Assembly (NCBI RefSeq): GCF_039522165.1
Contig: NZ_BAAADE010000007.1
Location: 1-64,000 of the forward strand
Length of the DNA stretch: 64,000 nucleotides
Direction of reading: 5' to 3'
DNA from: Paenochrobactrum glaciei
Lineage (GTDB): Bacteria > Pseudomonadota > Alphaproteobacteria > Rhizobiales > Rhizobiaceae
The stretch's first letter is position 1, and each line of letters opens with the position of its first letter. Below, piece by piece: positions 28,489-37,159 of this stretch. The notes under the pieces were generated by a model. The model did not search any database. It saw nothing but the letters and a program-made list of their open reading frames with translations, and was not told where the DNA came from. A program made the position numbers and the translations under genes.

Positions 28489-29823
28489 TTACTCTGCCAG
28501 CGCTGCTTTTTTAGGATCCGGCGGGAAAGCCGCATTCTTTTCTTCACCGCGCAAAAGCTTCAAAGCTTCAGCCAGCTGAACGTCGTCTTTTGGCTCAGCC
28601 GGAACATAAGCCGCTGATCCTGAACCTTCTTCATCCTCAATTGCACCTTTAATGTGCCCTTTGAGACCGGATTCACCGCGCACCACATCTTCACCACGGA
28701 ATTCCGGTGGTAAAGGCTGTTCCACTTTGATGTCAGGCGTAATGCCCTTACCCTGAATAGATTTACCCGAAGGGGTGTAATAAAGCGCCGTGGTCAGACG
28801 CAATGAGCCATTTTCACCAAGCGGAATAATGGTTTGCACCGAGCCTTTACCAAAGCTTTGTGTACCAAGCACGGTTGCACGACGATGGTCCTGCAAGGCA
28901 CCCGCCACAATTTCAGAGGCCGAGGCAGAACCACCATTAATCATCACAATCACCGGCTTACCTTCAACAAGATCGCCGCTGCGTGCATCAAAACGGGTTA
29001 CATCCTGCGGATCACGGCCACGGGTTGAAACAATCTCACCCTTATCAAGGAAGACATCCGAAACGGCGACAGCCTGATCAAGCAGACCACCCGGATTGAG
29101 ACGCAGATCCAGTACAAAACCTTTCAGCTTGTCGTCAGGAATTTGCGACTGGATGTCTTTGATGGCTTTTTTCAGATCATCAAAAGTCTGTTCGGTAAAG
29201 GAAATGACGCGCAAATAGCCAACATCACCTTCAACACGATAACGGACAGCTTTGACCTTCACCACATCACGGGTGATTTTCAGCTTAATCGGCTTATCAA
29301 CACCCTGACGGATCAATGTCAGTTCAATAGACGTGTTGATGGGCCCACGCATTTTGTCGACAGCATCATTGAGGCTGAGGCCACGCACTTCCGCGCCGTC
29401 AATCTGGCTGATCAGATCGCCCGACAACACACCGGCTTTAGAAGCAGGCGTATCATCAATAGGCGCAATCACTTTAACCAGATCGCCATCCATCGTCACT
29501 TCAATGCCAAGGCCGCCAAATTCGCCCTTGGTTTGAACGCGCATATCTTGTGCGGCTTCCGGATTAAGATAAGAAGAGTGCGGATCAAGCGATGTCAGCA
29601 TGCCGTTAATGGCGCTTTCCACCAGCTTCTGCTCATCGGGCGGCGTTACATACTGGCCGCGCACACGCTCGAAAATATCGCCGAACACAGCGAGCTTTTT
29701 ATAGGTATCGCTCGACGCGCCGGAGGCCGCATTGGCAATGGAGGCAGGTGCGCCCTGAACCATCACAATTGCTGATGCACCCATTAAGGCTCCGGCAAAA
29801 AGCAGCGATAGTTTACGTATCAT
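28489..29823 (-). CDS. ctpA: C-terminal processing peptidase, S41 family (CtpA)
   Basis: A 444-residue periplasmic serine protease. Signal peptide at residues 1-30, PDZ domain at about 85-170 (GLGIEVTMDGDLVKVIAPID), and S41 catalytic domain with LRLNPGGLLDQAVAVSDVFL and the Ser-Lys pair in GGSASASEIVAGALQDH and FGKGSVQTIIPL. ATG at 29823 follows AAGGAC; an upstream in-frame start (29859) would add residues inside the preceding gene. Directly follows the EnvC-like gene, with which CtpA activity on cell-wall hydrolases is functionally plausible. Confidence 0.93.
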   Translation of the reverse strand: MIRKLSLLFAGALMGASAIVMVQGAPASIANAASGASSDTYKKLAVFGDIFERVRGQYVTPPDEQKLVESAINGMLTSLDPHSSYLNPEAAQDMRVQTKGEFGGLGIEVTMDGDLVKVIAPIDDTPASKAGVLSGDLISQIDGAEVRGLSLNDAVDKMRGPINTSIELTLIRQGVDKPIKLKITRDVVKVKAVRYRVEGDVGYLRVISFTEQTFDDLKKAIKDIQSQIPDDKLKGFVLDLRLNPGGLLDQAVAVSDVFLDKGEIVSTRGRDPQDVTRFDARSGDLVEGKPVIVMINGGSASASEIVAGALQDHRRATVLGTQSFGKGSVQTIIPLGENGSLRLTTALYYTPSGKSIQGKGITPDIKVEQPLPPEFRGEDVVRGESGLKGHIKGAIEDEEGSGSAAYVPAEPKDDVQLAEALKLLRGEEKNAAFPPDPKKAALAE

Positions 29824-29825
29824 TT

Positions 29826-31172
29826 CTATGTCCTTCCCGATAGCCGCTCGGCCCACCACGGAGCCGGGTCGACGGGTTTTCCATCTTTTCTAAATTCGAT
29901 GTAAAGTAAAGGGGCGCTGTCATCAACATTCACTGATGCAACGCTGGCCAAAAGCTTTTCTCCCATAGTGCCGACAGGTTCTCCCGCTAGCATAAACTGT
30001 CCTTGTGACACATTGATTCGCCCCATACCCGCCATGACGACATGGTATCCGCCACCAGCGTCGAGTATCAAGAGTTGCCCGTAAGAACGGAAAACTCCTG
30101 CGTATAACACAACGCCATCCGAAGGTGACGTAATCGTGGCAGAAGGAGGAGTTTGTAAAATTTCTCCCATCATTGTGCCGCCAAGACCATCATTTGCACC
30201 AAATTTGCGAATGATTTTACCGGCTGCGGGAAATCCGAGCTGCCCTTGCAGCTTTTCAAAGCTGCCCTCGGCAATCAAATGACTGGTATCAGCCACGCCC
30301 TGTTCGGCGCGTTCTTGCCCTGCTGCCAACCGGTCAGCTTCTGCACGTTTTGCCGCTTCCGCAGCAGAACGCACCCCATCCATTTGCTTGTCCAATCCGG
30401 CAATCAGCTCTTGCAAGCTGGTGGCTTTAGCAGCCAAAACTTCCGACGTTTTGCGCATGACCAGCAATTCATCAGTGGAGGTTTCCTGAAGTTTTTTCTT
30501 TTCCTCAAGCAGCAATTCCTGCCGCTTATGTTCTTCAGCCTGTTCCTTACGTGCTGCCACCAGCCGTTGTTGTTCTGCCGTAATGGAAGCGGTCAATCGC
30601 TCCATTTCCTTCAAATCATCCATCAGTTCTTCGGTTTGCTGGCGCATTTCAGGCACAACAGCACCCAGCAAAACGGCGCTGCGCACAGAGGCCAAAGCAT
30701 CATCAGGGCGCACCAAAATTGCAGGCGGCGGGTTCAAACCCATGCGTTGAAGAGCTGCCAGAACTTCCGCCAACGCGCCGCGCCTTGATTGTAATGATAC
30801 ACGGATGCCATCTTCCTGCTCCAGTAGCGAAATCAAGCGCTCACCCGTATCAGCAATATCCTGTTCGAGTTTCTTGTCAGTTTTGGCAGATTGAATAAGG
30901 GCTGCACTTAAACTGGCCTGATCTTTTTTGAGGGCGGCGACCTCCGCCTCCATCTGGTTCAGCTTTTCTTGTGTGACCAGCACTTCTTCATTTAATTTTC
31001 GCAGTTCAGCGTCAGCTTTTTCACGCTCAAGCTGCATGGGAGTCTGCGCAAAAACCGGTGCAGACACAAAACCAACTGTCACTGTCATAACCGCAACACC
31101 AAAAAAGCCGCGCCAGACTGTAGCCTGCGCAACCCTAAGCATCGCTCTTTGAAGGTGATGACATAATGACAT
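29826..31172 (-). CDS. EnvC-like murein hydrolase activator (degenerate M23)
   Basis: 448 residues. A signal sequence ends near SAPVFAQ, followed by two long coiled coils (about 45-290). The C-terminal LytM/M23-like domain is at about 320-440 (GVVLYAGVFRSYGQLLILDA, GGGYHVVMAGMGRINVSQGQ). The zinc-binding residues of active M23 peptidases are not all present (HVVMAGM, no HxH), as in EnvC, which activates amidases instead of cutting. It is coupled to ctpA (gap of two bases). Confidence 0.9.
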   Translation of the reverse strand: MSLCHHLQRAMLRVAQATVWRGFFGVAVMTVTVGFVSAPVFAQTPMQLEREKADAELRKLNEEVLVTQEKLNQMEAEVAALKKDQASLSAALIQSAKTDKKLEQDIADTGERLISLLEQEDGIRVSLQSRRGALAEVLAALQRMGLNPPPAILVRPDDALASVRSAVLLGAVVPEMRQQTEELMDDLKEMERLTASITAEQQRLVAARKEQAEEHKRQELLLEEKKKLQETSTDELLVMRKTSEVLAAKATSLQELIAGLDKQMDGVRSAAEAAKRAEADRLAAGQERAEQGVADTSHLIAEGSFEKLQGQLGFPAAGKIIRKFGANDGLGGTMMGEILQTPPSATITSPSDGVVLYAGVFRSYGQLLILDAGGGYHVVMAGMGRINVSQGQFMLAGEPVGTMGEKLLASVASVNVDDSAPLLYIEFRKDGKPVDPAPWWAERLSGRT

Positions 31173-31313
31173 TTAGTCTATTCTATCCGGCTTTATCCTG
31201 AACTTTATTGATCACATTGATTTTAGATATGTTTGCCAAATCCGGTTGCCCATTTTGGGAAACATATTCGGGATAATCTTATCCCATATCTTATTAATGA
31301 ATTCCTATGGAAT

Positions 31314-31796
31314 TCACGAGCGGTGATAGGGATGTCCGGAAAGAATAGTTGCAGCACGATAAAGCTGCTCAGCCACCAAGATACGGGCGATCTGATGCGG
31401 CCATGTCAGTGAGCCAAGCGCCAGAACCAAATCCGCTCTTTGACGCAAACGCGGATCATGTCCGTCAGGCCCGCCAATGGCCACAATCAGCTGACGTTTT
31501 CCTTCATCACGCAAGCGTCCCATTTGTCCGGCGAAATCTTCCGAGCTTAACGCCTTGCCGCGTTCATCAAGTAGAATAAGCCCTGCGCCGGCATCAAGCG
31601 CTTCAAACAGGCGCGCGGCTTCTTCTGTTTTTCGTAAATCCACCGTCTGTGCACGGCTTTCCGTGATTTCGCTCACACCTTGAAAATCAAAGCCCAGCGG
31701 ATTGCCTGCCTTGGAAAACCGGTCAAAATAACGGTCGGCCAATTCACGTTCCGGTCCGGCTTTCATTCGTCCGACGGCAAAAACTGTAATACGCAT
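31314..31796 (-). CDS. rlmH: 23S rRNA pseudouridine-1915 N3-methyltransferase RlmH
   Basis: A 160-residue SPOUT methyltransferase. MRITVFAVGRMKAGPERELA opens it. LILLDERGKALSSEDFA, IVAIGGPDGHDPRLRQRADL and the C-terminal SLTWPHQIARILVAEQLYRA then HPYHRS are diagnostic, including the knotted SAM site. It sits after rsfS in the conserved late-ribosome-assembly pair. Confidence 0.96.
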   Translation of the reverse strand: MRITVFAVGRMKAGPERELADRYFDRFSKAGNPLGFDFQGVSEITESRAQTVDLRKTEEAARLFEALDAGAGLILLDERGKALSSEDFAGQMGRLRDEGKRQLIVAIGGPDGHDPRLRQRADLVLALGSLTWPHQIARILVAEQLYRAATILSGHPYHRS

Positions 31797-31853
31797 GGAT
31801 TTATTCGCAAAAAGTAATTTGCCCTTCCGATGAACCGAAAGGGCAAAATTTCA

Positions 31854-32252
31854 TTAATGGACTGTTTCTGTTTTGCGCAGCTCTTGTTTGTCTGCATCAA
31901 CCCAGATTTTTTCCAGATTATAAAATTCGCGGATTTCAGGGCGGAAGATATGAACGATAATATCGCCGGTATCAATCAACACCCAGTCGCCGCCTTCAAG
32001 GCCTTCCACCTTAATATCGCGATAGCCTGCTTCACGCAGAGCACGCAACAAATGGTCAGCCGCAGCCGCCACATGGCGGTGCGAACGCCCTGATGCGATG
32101 ATCATATAATCGCCCAGTGCAGATTTTCCACGCATATCAATCGGGATAATGTCCTCAGCCTTGGAATCATCCAAAGTGGCGAGTGCGAGTTCGAAAGCCT
32201 CTAAGACGCGCTTGGCATCGTCCATTGCGGCTGTTGAAAGTGTGGTTTTCAC
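31854..32252 (-). CDS. rsfS: Ribosome silencing factor RsfS
   Basis: About 132 residues, binding L14 and blocking subunit joining during starvation. Family signatures are DDSKAEDIIPIDMRGKSALG, DYMIIASGRSHRHVAAAADH, GDWVLIDTGDIIVHIFRPEI and REFYNLEKIW. The start is uncertain: GTG at 32252 best fits homologue length, ATG at 32225 or TTG at 32300 are alternatives and none has a strong ribosome site. In many relatives nadD lies just upstream; here it does not. Confidence 0.92.
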   Translation of the reverse strand: MKTTLSTAAMDDAKRVLEAFELALATLDDSKAEDIIPIDMRGKSALGDYMIIASGRSHRHVAAAADHLLRALREAGYRDIKVEGLEGGDWVLIDTGDIIVHIFRPEIREFYNLEKIWVDADKQELRKTETVH

Positions 32253-32414
32253 TTTCTTATCAGTAGCTGTTCTCAGTGTCTTGCCTTCCGTTAAGAACAA
32301 CGCAAATACGGCTCATACACGCCGTACTGCTAAAATGTGGCAGAATCTCATATCAGTTTTGTGACATATAACATATTTACCAAGCAAAAGCACGGAAAAT
32401 AGCACAGATAATAA

Positions 32415-32441
32415 TGCCCGCTCCTCAAAGAGAAACGGGCA
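32415..32441 (-). terminator. Hairpin downstream of rsfS-side / upstream of DMT stop
   Basis: TGCCCG (32415-32420) pairs with CGGGCA (32436-32441), with further pairing in the loop. It lies 25 nt beyond the DMT transporter stop on the minus strand and may terminate that transcript. Confidence 0.45.
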
Positions 32442-32466
32442 AATATGACTAACTTTCAAGCTGAGC

Positions 32467-33393
32467 TCAGTTTTTCTGAATATCCGCCAATTCTGTGTTC
32501 AAAACCGGCGCACCTTCGGCTGGCACCACTGCCGGCGGCTCAGAAACGCCGCGCTGACGCTCGCGCACAAAGGTGAAAAAGCCGGAAATAATGATTAGAA
32601 CCATGCCGAAAACCATCGGCATATCAACGCGGTCATGGAAGACAAAATAACCGAATAAAAGCGCCCAGATCATCTGGCTATATTGCGGCGAGGCGATTGC
32701 ACTGGCCGGCGCACGGAAAGCAGCCAGCATCAGCAACACATTACCAAGTGCTGCCAGCAAACCATAGCCAGCAAGATAGATCCATTGAACAGTATCTGGT
32801 GCCTGATAATTGGGTGCTGCCAAAAAGCCCGCAATGACAATCGGCCCAAGCAATCCGCTGGTATAAAGCGAAATACGTTTTTCCCGTGTTCCCATAACGC
32901 GGTAGATAATAATCCCGATCGCACCGCCCATACCGGCAACCAAAGCACCTAAATGGCCAAGCGACAACTCACGGAAACCAGGGCGCAGGATAATCAACAC
33001 GCCGATAAAACCGATAACCACCGCAGACCAGCGCCGCCAGCCCACTTTTTCACCCAAGAACACAACCGACAAAATGGTTACAAAAGCGGGCAGCAAGAAA
33101 ATCAGCGCGAATGCTTCCGCCATCGACAAGTAAGTAAATGCCGCCACACTACCAATAGTGCCCATTGCCGAGCTGACAATACGTAAGAGCCAGATCGGAC
33201 GGTTTGACGTGCGGAACATATCCAGCCACTTATCATTGGCACCCTTCATGAAGGGTACGCCGCACAGGCCAAAAACCGCGCCCAGCGAAGCAATTTGATA
33301 AGGTGACAATGAGCCGTCAATGAACTTAACGCACGCATCGCTGACGGCGTATGCTGCGTAAGATGCAAACGCGAGAAGAATTCCGTAAACCAT
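32467..33393 (-). CDS. DMT-superfamily (EamA) transporter
   Basis: About 308 residues with ten predicted membrane helices arranged as two EamA repeats, for example FTYLSMAEAFALIFLLPAFV and ASPQYSQMIWALLFGYFVFH. Exporter of metabolites; substrate not predictable. ATG at 33393 (MVYGILLAFASYAAYAVSD) is chosen because the upstream frame to 33543 is polar and atypical. The position next to rsfS is unusual for the order and may mark an insertion into the nadD-rsfS region. Confidence 0.85.
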   Translation of the reverse strand: MVYGILLAFASYAAYAVSDACVKFIDGSLSPYQIASLGAVFGLCGVPFMKGANDKWLDMFRTSNRPIWLLRIVSSAMGTIGSVAAFTYLSMAEAFALIFLLPAFVTILSVVFLGEKVGWRRWSAVVIGFIGVLIILRPGFRELSLGHLGALVAGMGGAIGIIIYRVMGTREKRISLYTSGLLGPIVIAGFLAAPNYQAPDTVQWIYLAGYGLLAALGNVLLMLAAFRAPASAIASPQYSQMIWALLFGYFVFHDRVDMPMVFGMVLIIISGFFTFVRERQRGVSEPPAVVPAEGAPVLNTELADIQKN

Positions 33394-33636
33394 AATGATA
33401 TGCCTAAAAACGCACATGCCTGCCATGTCAGCGTTTATTTTATGTAAGCTAAAACGCCCATATTGGCAAAGCCAATATAATACGATCAATTCTGCTGATC
33501 GCACAATGTTAATATTCAGCAGAGAACCATTACAAAAACTCAATAATAATCATATTTTACCATTTTGATTCAATATCTTATGCCTTACCTCCCCCTTAAT
33601 GCACTATTCTTACAATTTAATGACAGTACCCGATTT

Positions 33637-33670
33637 AAAAGGCGGATCCATTCCCATAGATCCGCCTTTT
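33637..33670 (-). terminator. Terminator downstream of the nitrilase gene
   Basis: A perfect 12-bp stem, AAAAGGCGGATC (33637-33648) with GATCCGCCTTTT (33659-33670), with T-runs on both strands. Confidence 0.85.
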
Positions 33671-33679
33671 TCTTAAATG

Positions 33680-34645
33680 CTAAGCCTCATCCTCATCGCA
33701 AAGCAGCACTTCGCTATCGTCAAAAAATTCAACCGGCTTTTTCTCGGCCTCATTGACCTGTAGTGTGAAAACATCAGGACGTGCGTAATGGCCAACCACA
33801 TCGAGGTCATATTTACCGCGGATTGTATCCATGAGATCAATGTCAGCCGTTATGATCGCTTCTCGCCCATAAACAGGACCGGCAATGACCTCACCCATCG
33901 GGCTCACAATCACACTACCACCGCGAATAAGTTCGCGTGCAGGGTCATTATCACCTGCAATGTCGTAATTTGCAGGCGCATCGCCACGGGTAAAATACTG
34001 GCAAGCGCTGAGCACAAAAGTGCGCCCCTCATAAGCAATATGGCGCATAGAGGATTGCCAGATCTCACGCTCATCAACGGTGGGCGCACACCAGAGATTA
34101 ATGCCTTTGGCATACATGGTCTGGCGCAAATTCGGCATATAGTTTTCCCAGCAAATAGCCGCACCGATTTTACCGATATGCGTATCAAAAACAGGAATGG
34201 TTGAACCATCCCCCTGCCCCCAAACCAGCCTTTCGCTGGCTGTTGGCATCAGCTTACGGTGTTTGCCCAACAAACTGCCGTCAGGCCCGAAGAAGAGGAC
34301 TGTGCAATAAAGGGTAGCGCCATCACGCTCAATCACGCCAGTGACCAAATGGGATTTCATTTTAGCTGCGAAAGAACCAATCGCCTTACATTCAGGCCCC
34401 GGCACATCAATTGCAGCCTGCCAATAACGCAGATAATCTTCGCGCCCTTCAGCGCTTCGCGTGCCCATACGGGCGCCAAAATCCAGCCCCTTCGGATAGC
34501 CTCCGACATAAGCCTCAGGAAAAACCGCCAGCTCCACCCCCTGACTTGCCGCCTCAACACATAGAGCCTCCATCCGCTCCAGTGTTTTGGGAGTATCAAA
34601 AAGACTTGTTCCCGCTTGTATCACTGCAACCCGACACGCACTCAT
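33680..34645 (-). CDS. Nitrilase / aliphatic nitrile-hydrolysing family enzyme
   Basis: 321 residues of the carbon-nitrogen hydrolase superfamily. The Glu-Lys-Cys triad is visible in LAVFPEAYVGGYPKG, LGKHRKLMPTASERLVWGQG and KIGAAICWENYMPNLR. Regions such as SERLVWGQGDGS and the CWENYMP context fit true nitrilases (nitrile to acid plus ammonia) more than amidases. ATG at 34645 has an excellent AGGAGG; the longer frame to 34729 has none. Substrate unknown. Confidence 0.88.
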   Translation of the reverse strand: MSACRVAVIQAGTSLFDTPKTLERMEALCVEAASQGVELAVFPEAYVGGYPKGLDFGARMGTRSAEGREDYLRYWQAAIDVPGPECKAIGSFAAKMKSHLVTGVIERDGATLYCTVLFFGPDGSLLGKHRKLMPTASERLVWGQGDGSTIPVFDTHIGKIGAAICWENYMPNLRQTMYAKGINLWCAPTVDEREIWQSSMRHIAYEGRTFVLSACQYFTRGDAPANYDIAGDNDPARELIRGGSVIVSPMGEVIAGPVYGREAIITADIDLMDTIRGKYDLDVVGHYARPDVFTLQVNEAEKKPVEFFDDSEVLLCDEDEA

Positions 34646-35082
34646 AGCTTCCTCCTGACGCATTGGTGCTTCTTTGACATACGAGTGGAACAGAGCATTC
34701 ATTGTTTTGCAAGGCGACAATATCGCCACCGCCCCTCAGCAATTGAGTGATAGTTCAGTAAGGCCAGCAGCTCTCGAAACAATCAATATCTTCTAACCAC
34801 CAAGCTGTATTTAGCGGATCATGAAAAATCTGCACTTATTCTGGATAAAAACTGCACATTTTCTCATTGTTATTCCTGACAAGATGATTTAGTTTTTTCG
34901 CGTATTCAAACGAAAGGGGAAGTTGGTGTTGTATCAACGTGTCCAACATCATACCCGTGGCCCTGTCTTTGCCCCGCAAATTATTATTTCGCGGGGCTGA
35001 CTAAGGATCGCATTGTCGTCTCATCGTCAGCCTTCTTGCAGGCAGTTTTGTCCATGCCTTTTTGACTGAATGAGATTAATCT
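34646..35082. promoter_or_regulatory. Divergent intergenic region with a GC hairpin in the ABC-F leader
   Basis: 437 bp with no gene. It holds the promoters of the nitrilase (minus) and the ABC-F gene (plus). At 34971-34997 GCCCCGC pairs perfectly with GCGGGGC around a 13-nt AT-rich loop. It is not followed by a T-tract. In the ABC-F leader such a hairpin could act as an attenuator or anti-terminator; this is inference. Confidence 0.45.
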
Positions 35083-36597
35083 ATGTCCCTTATCGCCCTT
35101 AAAGACCTTTCCCTCGTCCGTAGTGAACTACTTTTCAAAGATTTGAGTTTTACTGTTGCCAAAGGCGACCGCTTAGGCCTCGTCGCCGCCAATGGCCGCG
35201 GCAAATCTTCGCTCTTGCGCATCCTCGCAGGTGAAGAAACAGCTACGACCGGCAATGTCACCAATATACGCGGGCTTGTTGTCGCTTTCGCACCACAAGA
35301 CCCGCCAGCACATCTGTTACCATTAAGCTTTTATGATGCTGTACGCGACGCATTAACGGCAGAGCTTGCGGAAACAGAAAGCTGGCGCGTCGATATTTTG
35401 CTGGACGACTTAAGCGTCGATGAAGATATTCGTCATCGTCCGGTTAGCCAATTGTCCGGCGGTTGGCAGCGCACCATGCTGCTGGCACGCGCTGCGATCG
35501 TCGAACCCGATCTGCTTCTGCTTGATGAACCGACCAATCACCTCGATCTTGGCCGGATTGGTGTTTTGCAGCGTTTTTTAATGAATTTGCCACGTGATTG
35601 CGCGGTTATTGCTGCCAGCCATGACCGTGCTTTTCTGGACGATACAACCACCCGAACACTGTTTCTGCGCCCGACCGGCAGTGAAGATTTTGCACTGCCT
35701 TATTCACGCGCACGTCAGGCTTTGGATGAAAATGATAGTGCCCGTGGACGGCAATATGACAATGACATGCGCAAAGTGAAAGCTTTGCGTCAGCAGGCAG
35801 CCAAATTGAAAAATATCGGCATTAACTCCGGTTCTGATTTGCTGGTTGTTAAAACCAAACAACTGTCAGAACGTGCTGACAAGCTGGAAGAGCGTGCCCA
35901 GCCTGCGCATCTGGAACGCTCGGCCGGGAACATTCGCCTCACCAATAGCGGCACCCATGCCAAGGCACTGGTCACGATCAACGACACCCAGATTGAAACG
36001 CCGGATCAGCGCCTGCTATTCCGTATAAGCAAATTTTGGATTGAGAAGAGTGATCGCATTGCGTTGCTTGGCGCCAACGGAACCGGGAAAACCCGTTTTG
36101 TTAAACGGCTACAAGCGGCTTTGATCCAAGAAGACCCGCATATTCGCGGAGCCGCGAGTTTAAAACTTGGCTATTCCGATCAGGCACTTTCGCAATTGGA
36201 TCAATTCCCTTCGCCTTGGGAAGCGGTAAAAAGATCAAGCGACCTAAATGATCATCAAGCGCGCTCACAGCTGGCTGGCGCCGGAATAAGTATGGAGGCA
36301 CAGACTGCACCCGTGTCGCGTCTTTCCGGTGGACAGCGCGCGCGTCTTGCTATGCTGCTTTTGCGTTTAACTGAACCGAACTTCTATCTGCTGGATGAGC
36401 CGACAAACCATCTGGATATTGAAGGTCAGGACATGTTGGAAAATGAGCTGATTGAGCATGAAACGGCTTGCCTGCTTGTCAGCCATGACCGTGCGTTTAT
36501 CACCAATGTCGCGACACGGTTCTGGGTCATTGAAAACAAAAAGCTCATCGAAGTCGATGATCCAGCCCCTGTCTTTGCCAAACTGATTGCAGAATAA
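35083..36597 (+). CDS. ABC-F family ATPase
   Basis: 504 residues with two ABC cassettes and no membrane segments. First Walker A is GLVAANGRGKSSLL, signature LSGGWQRTML and Walker B LLLLDEPTNHLDL. Second Walker A is LLGANGTGKTRFV, signature LSGGQRARLAML and Walker B FYLLDEPTNHLDI. The charged linker at about 215-290 is the P-site tRNA-interaction motif region. ABC-F proteins act on ribosomes, either in translation of difficult sequences or antibiotic protection; the subfamily cannot be told here. Confidence 0.92.
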   Translation: MSLIALKDLSLVRSELLFKDLSFTVAKGDRLGLVAANGRGKSSLLRILAGEETATTGNVTNIRGLVVAFAPQDPPAHLLPLSFYDAVRDALTAELAETESWRVDILLDDLSVDEDIRHRPVSQLSGGWQRTMLLARAAIVEPDLLLLDEPTNHLDLGRIGVLQRFLMNLPRDCAVIAASHDRAFLDDTTTRTLFLRPTGSEDFALPYSRARQALDENDSARGRQYDNDMRKVKALRQQAAKLKNIGINSGSDLLVVKTKQLSERADKLEERAQPAHLERSAGNIRLTNSGTHAKALVTINDTQIETPDQRLLFRISKFWIEKSDRIALLGANGTGKTRFVKRLQAALIQEDPHIRGAASLKLGYSDQALSQLDQFPSPWEAVKRSSDLNDHQARSQLAGAGISMEAQTAPVSRLSGGQRARLAMLLLRLTEPNFYLLDEPTNHLDIEGQDMLENELIEHETACLLVSHDRAFITNVATRFWVIENKKLIEVDDPAPVFAKLIAE

Positions 36598-36603
36598 GTA
36601 AAA

Positions 36604-36635
36604 AACAGCGGCGCTTTTATCAAAGCGCCGCTGTT
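36604..36635. terminator. Bidirectional terminator, ABC-F gene / ialB-like gene
   Basis: A perfect 14-bp stem, AACAGCGGCGCTTT (36604-36617) with AAAGCGCCGCTGTT (36622-36635), and loop TATC, between convergent genes. Confidence 0.88.
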
Positions 36636-36636
36636 A

Positions 36637-37149
36637 TTATTTCACGAGAGCAAATGCCTCGGCAAAACCATTCAAAGGCAAAGTCAGGCTAATATCGTTT
36701 TGGGATGTATCCTGCATCGTCAGGATCAATTGCTTGCCCTTGATCATTGCCGCCAGTAAATCTTTATCCAGCGGATTTCCAAAATAACAACCGCTCGTAT
36801 TGCAGGTTTGAAGGGAATAGCTAAAGGGCTTACCTTCATCCACTTTCATCGTAATACCGACACTCAGTGAAACCTCCAAAGGCACACGCACCATCAGCAA
36901 TGGCTGCGCTTTTGCTTCAGGAACCCTGATCGTGAAATCCGTCAGCCGCTGACCGCTTTCAGTCAGAATAGCGCTTGCTTCAACCCTGCACTCCAATGCG
37001 GTTTTACGGTTTACCGCATTGCATGCGGTTTGCCAGCCGCTCGTCGTCAGCGATAAAGTCTGCTGGTTGCTCTCTTGTGCTGTGGCTTGCGCCACAGCAC
37101 CCATGATGACAACCAATGCGCCCAGACAAAAAACTTTGACTTTCATCAT
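36637..37149 (-). CDS. Invasion-associated locus B (IalB) family protein
   Basis: A 170-residue secreted protein: a signal peptide ends near AVAQATAQ, followed by an IalB domain with four cysteines (WQTACNAVNR, LECRVEAS, LQTCNTSGCYFG). In Bartonella IalB contributes to erythrocyte invasion; most alphaproteobacteria have several paralogues of unknown role. ATG at 37149 follows AAGGACAC. It starts 10 nt after the stop of the giant autotransporter, so the two are likely one transcript. Confidence 0.88.
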   Translation of the reverse strand: MMKVKVFCLGALVVIMGAVAQATAQESNQQTLSLTTSGWQTACNAVNRKTALECRVEASAILTESGQRLTDFTIRVPEAKAQPLLMVRVPLEVSLSVGITMKVDEGKPFSYSLQTCNTSGCYFGNPLDKDLLAAMIKGKQLILTMQDTSQNDISLTLPLNGFAEAFALVK

Positions 37150-37159
37150 CTCTGTGTCC

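Noticed and set aside
29143..29775. A 210-residue plus-strand frame
   Set aside because: Antisense to ctpA, which has full catalytic motifs and a signal peptide.
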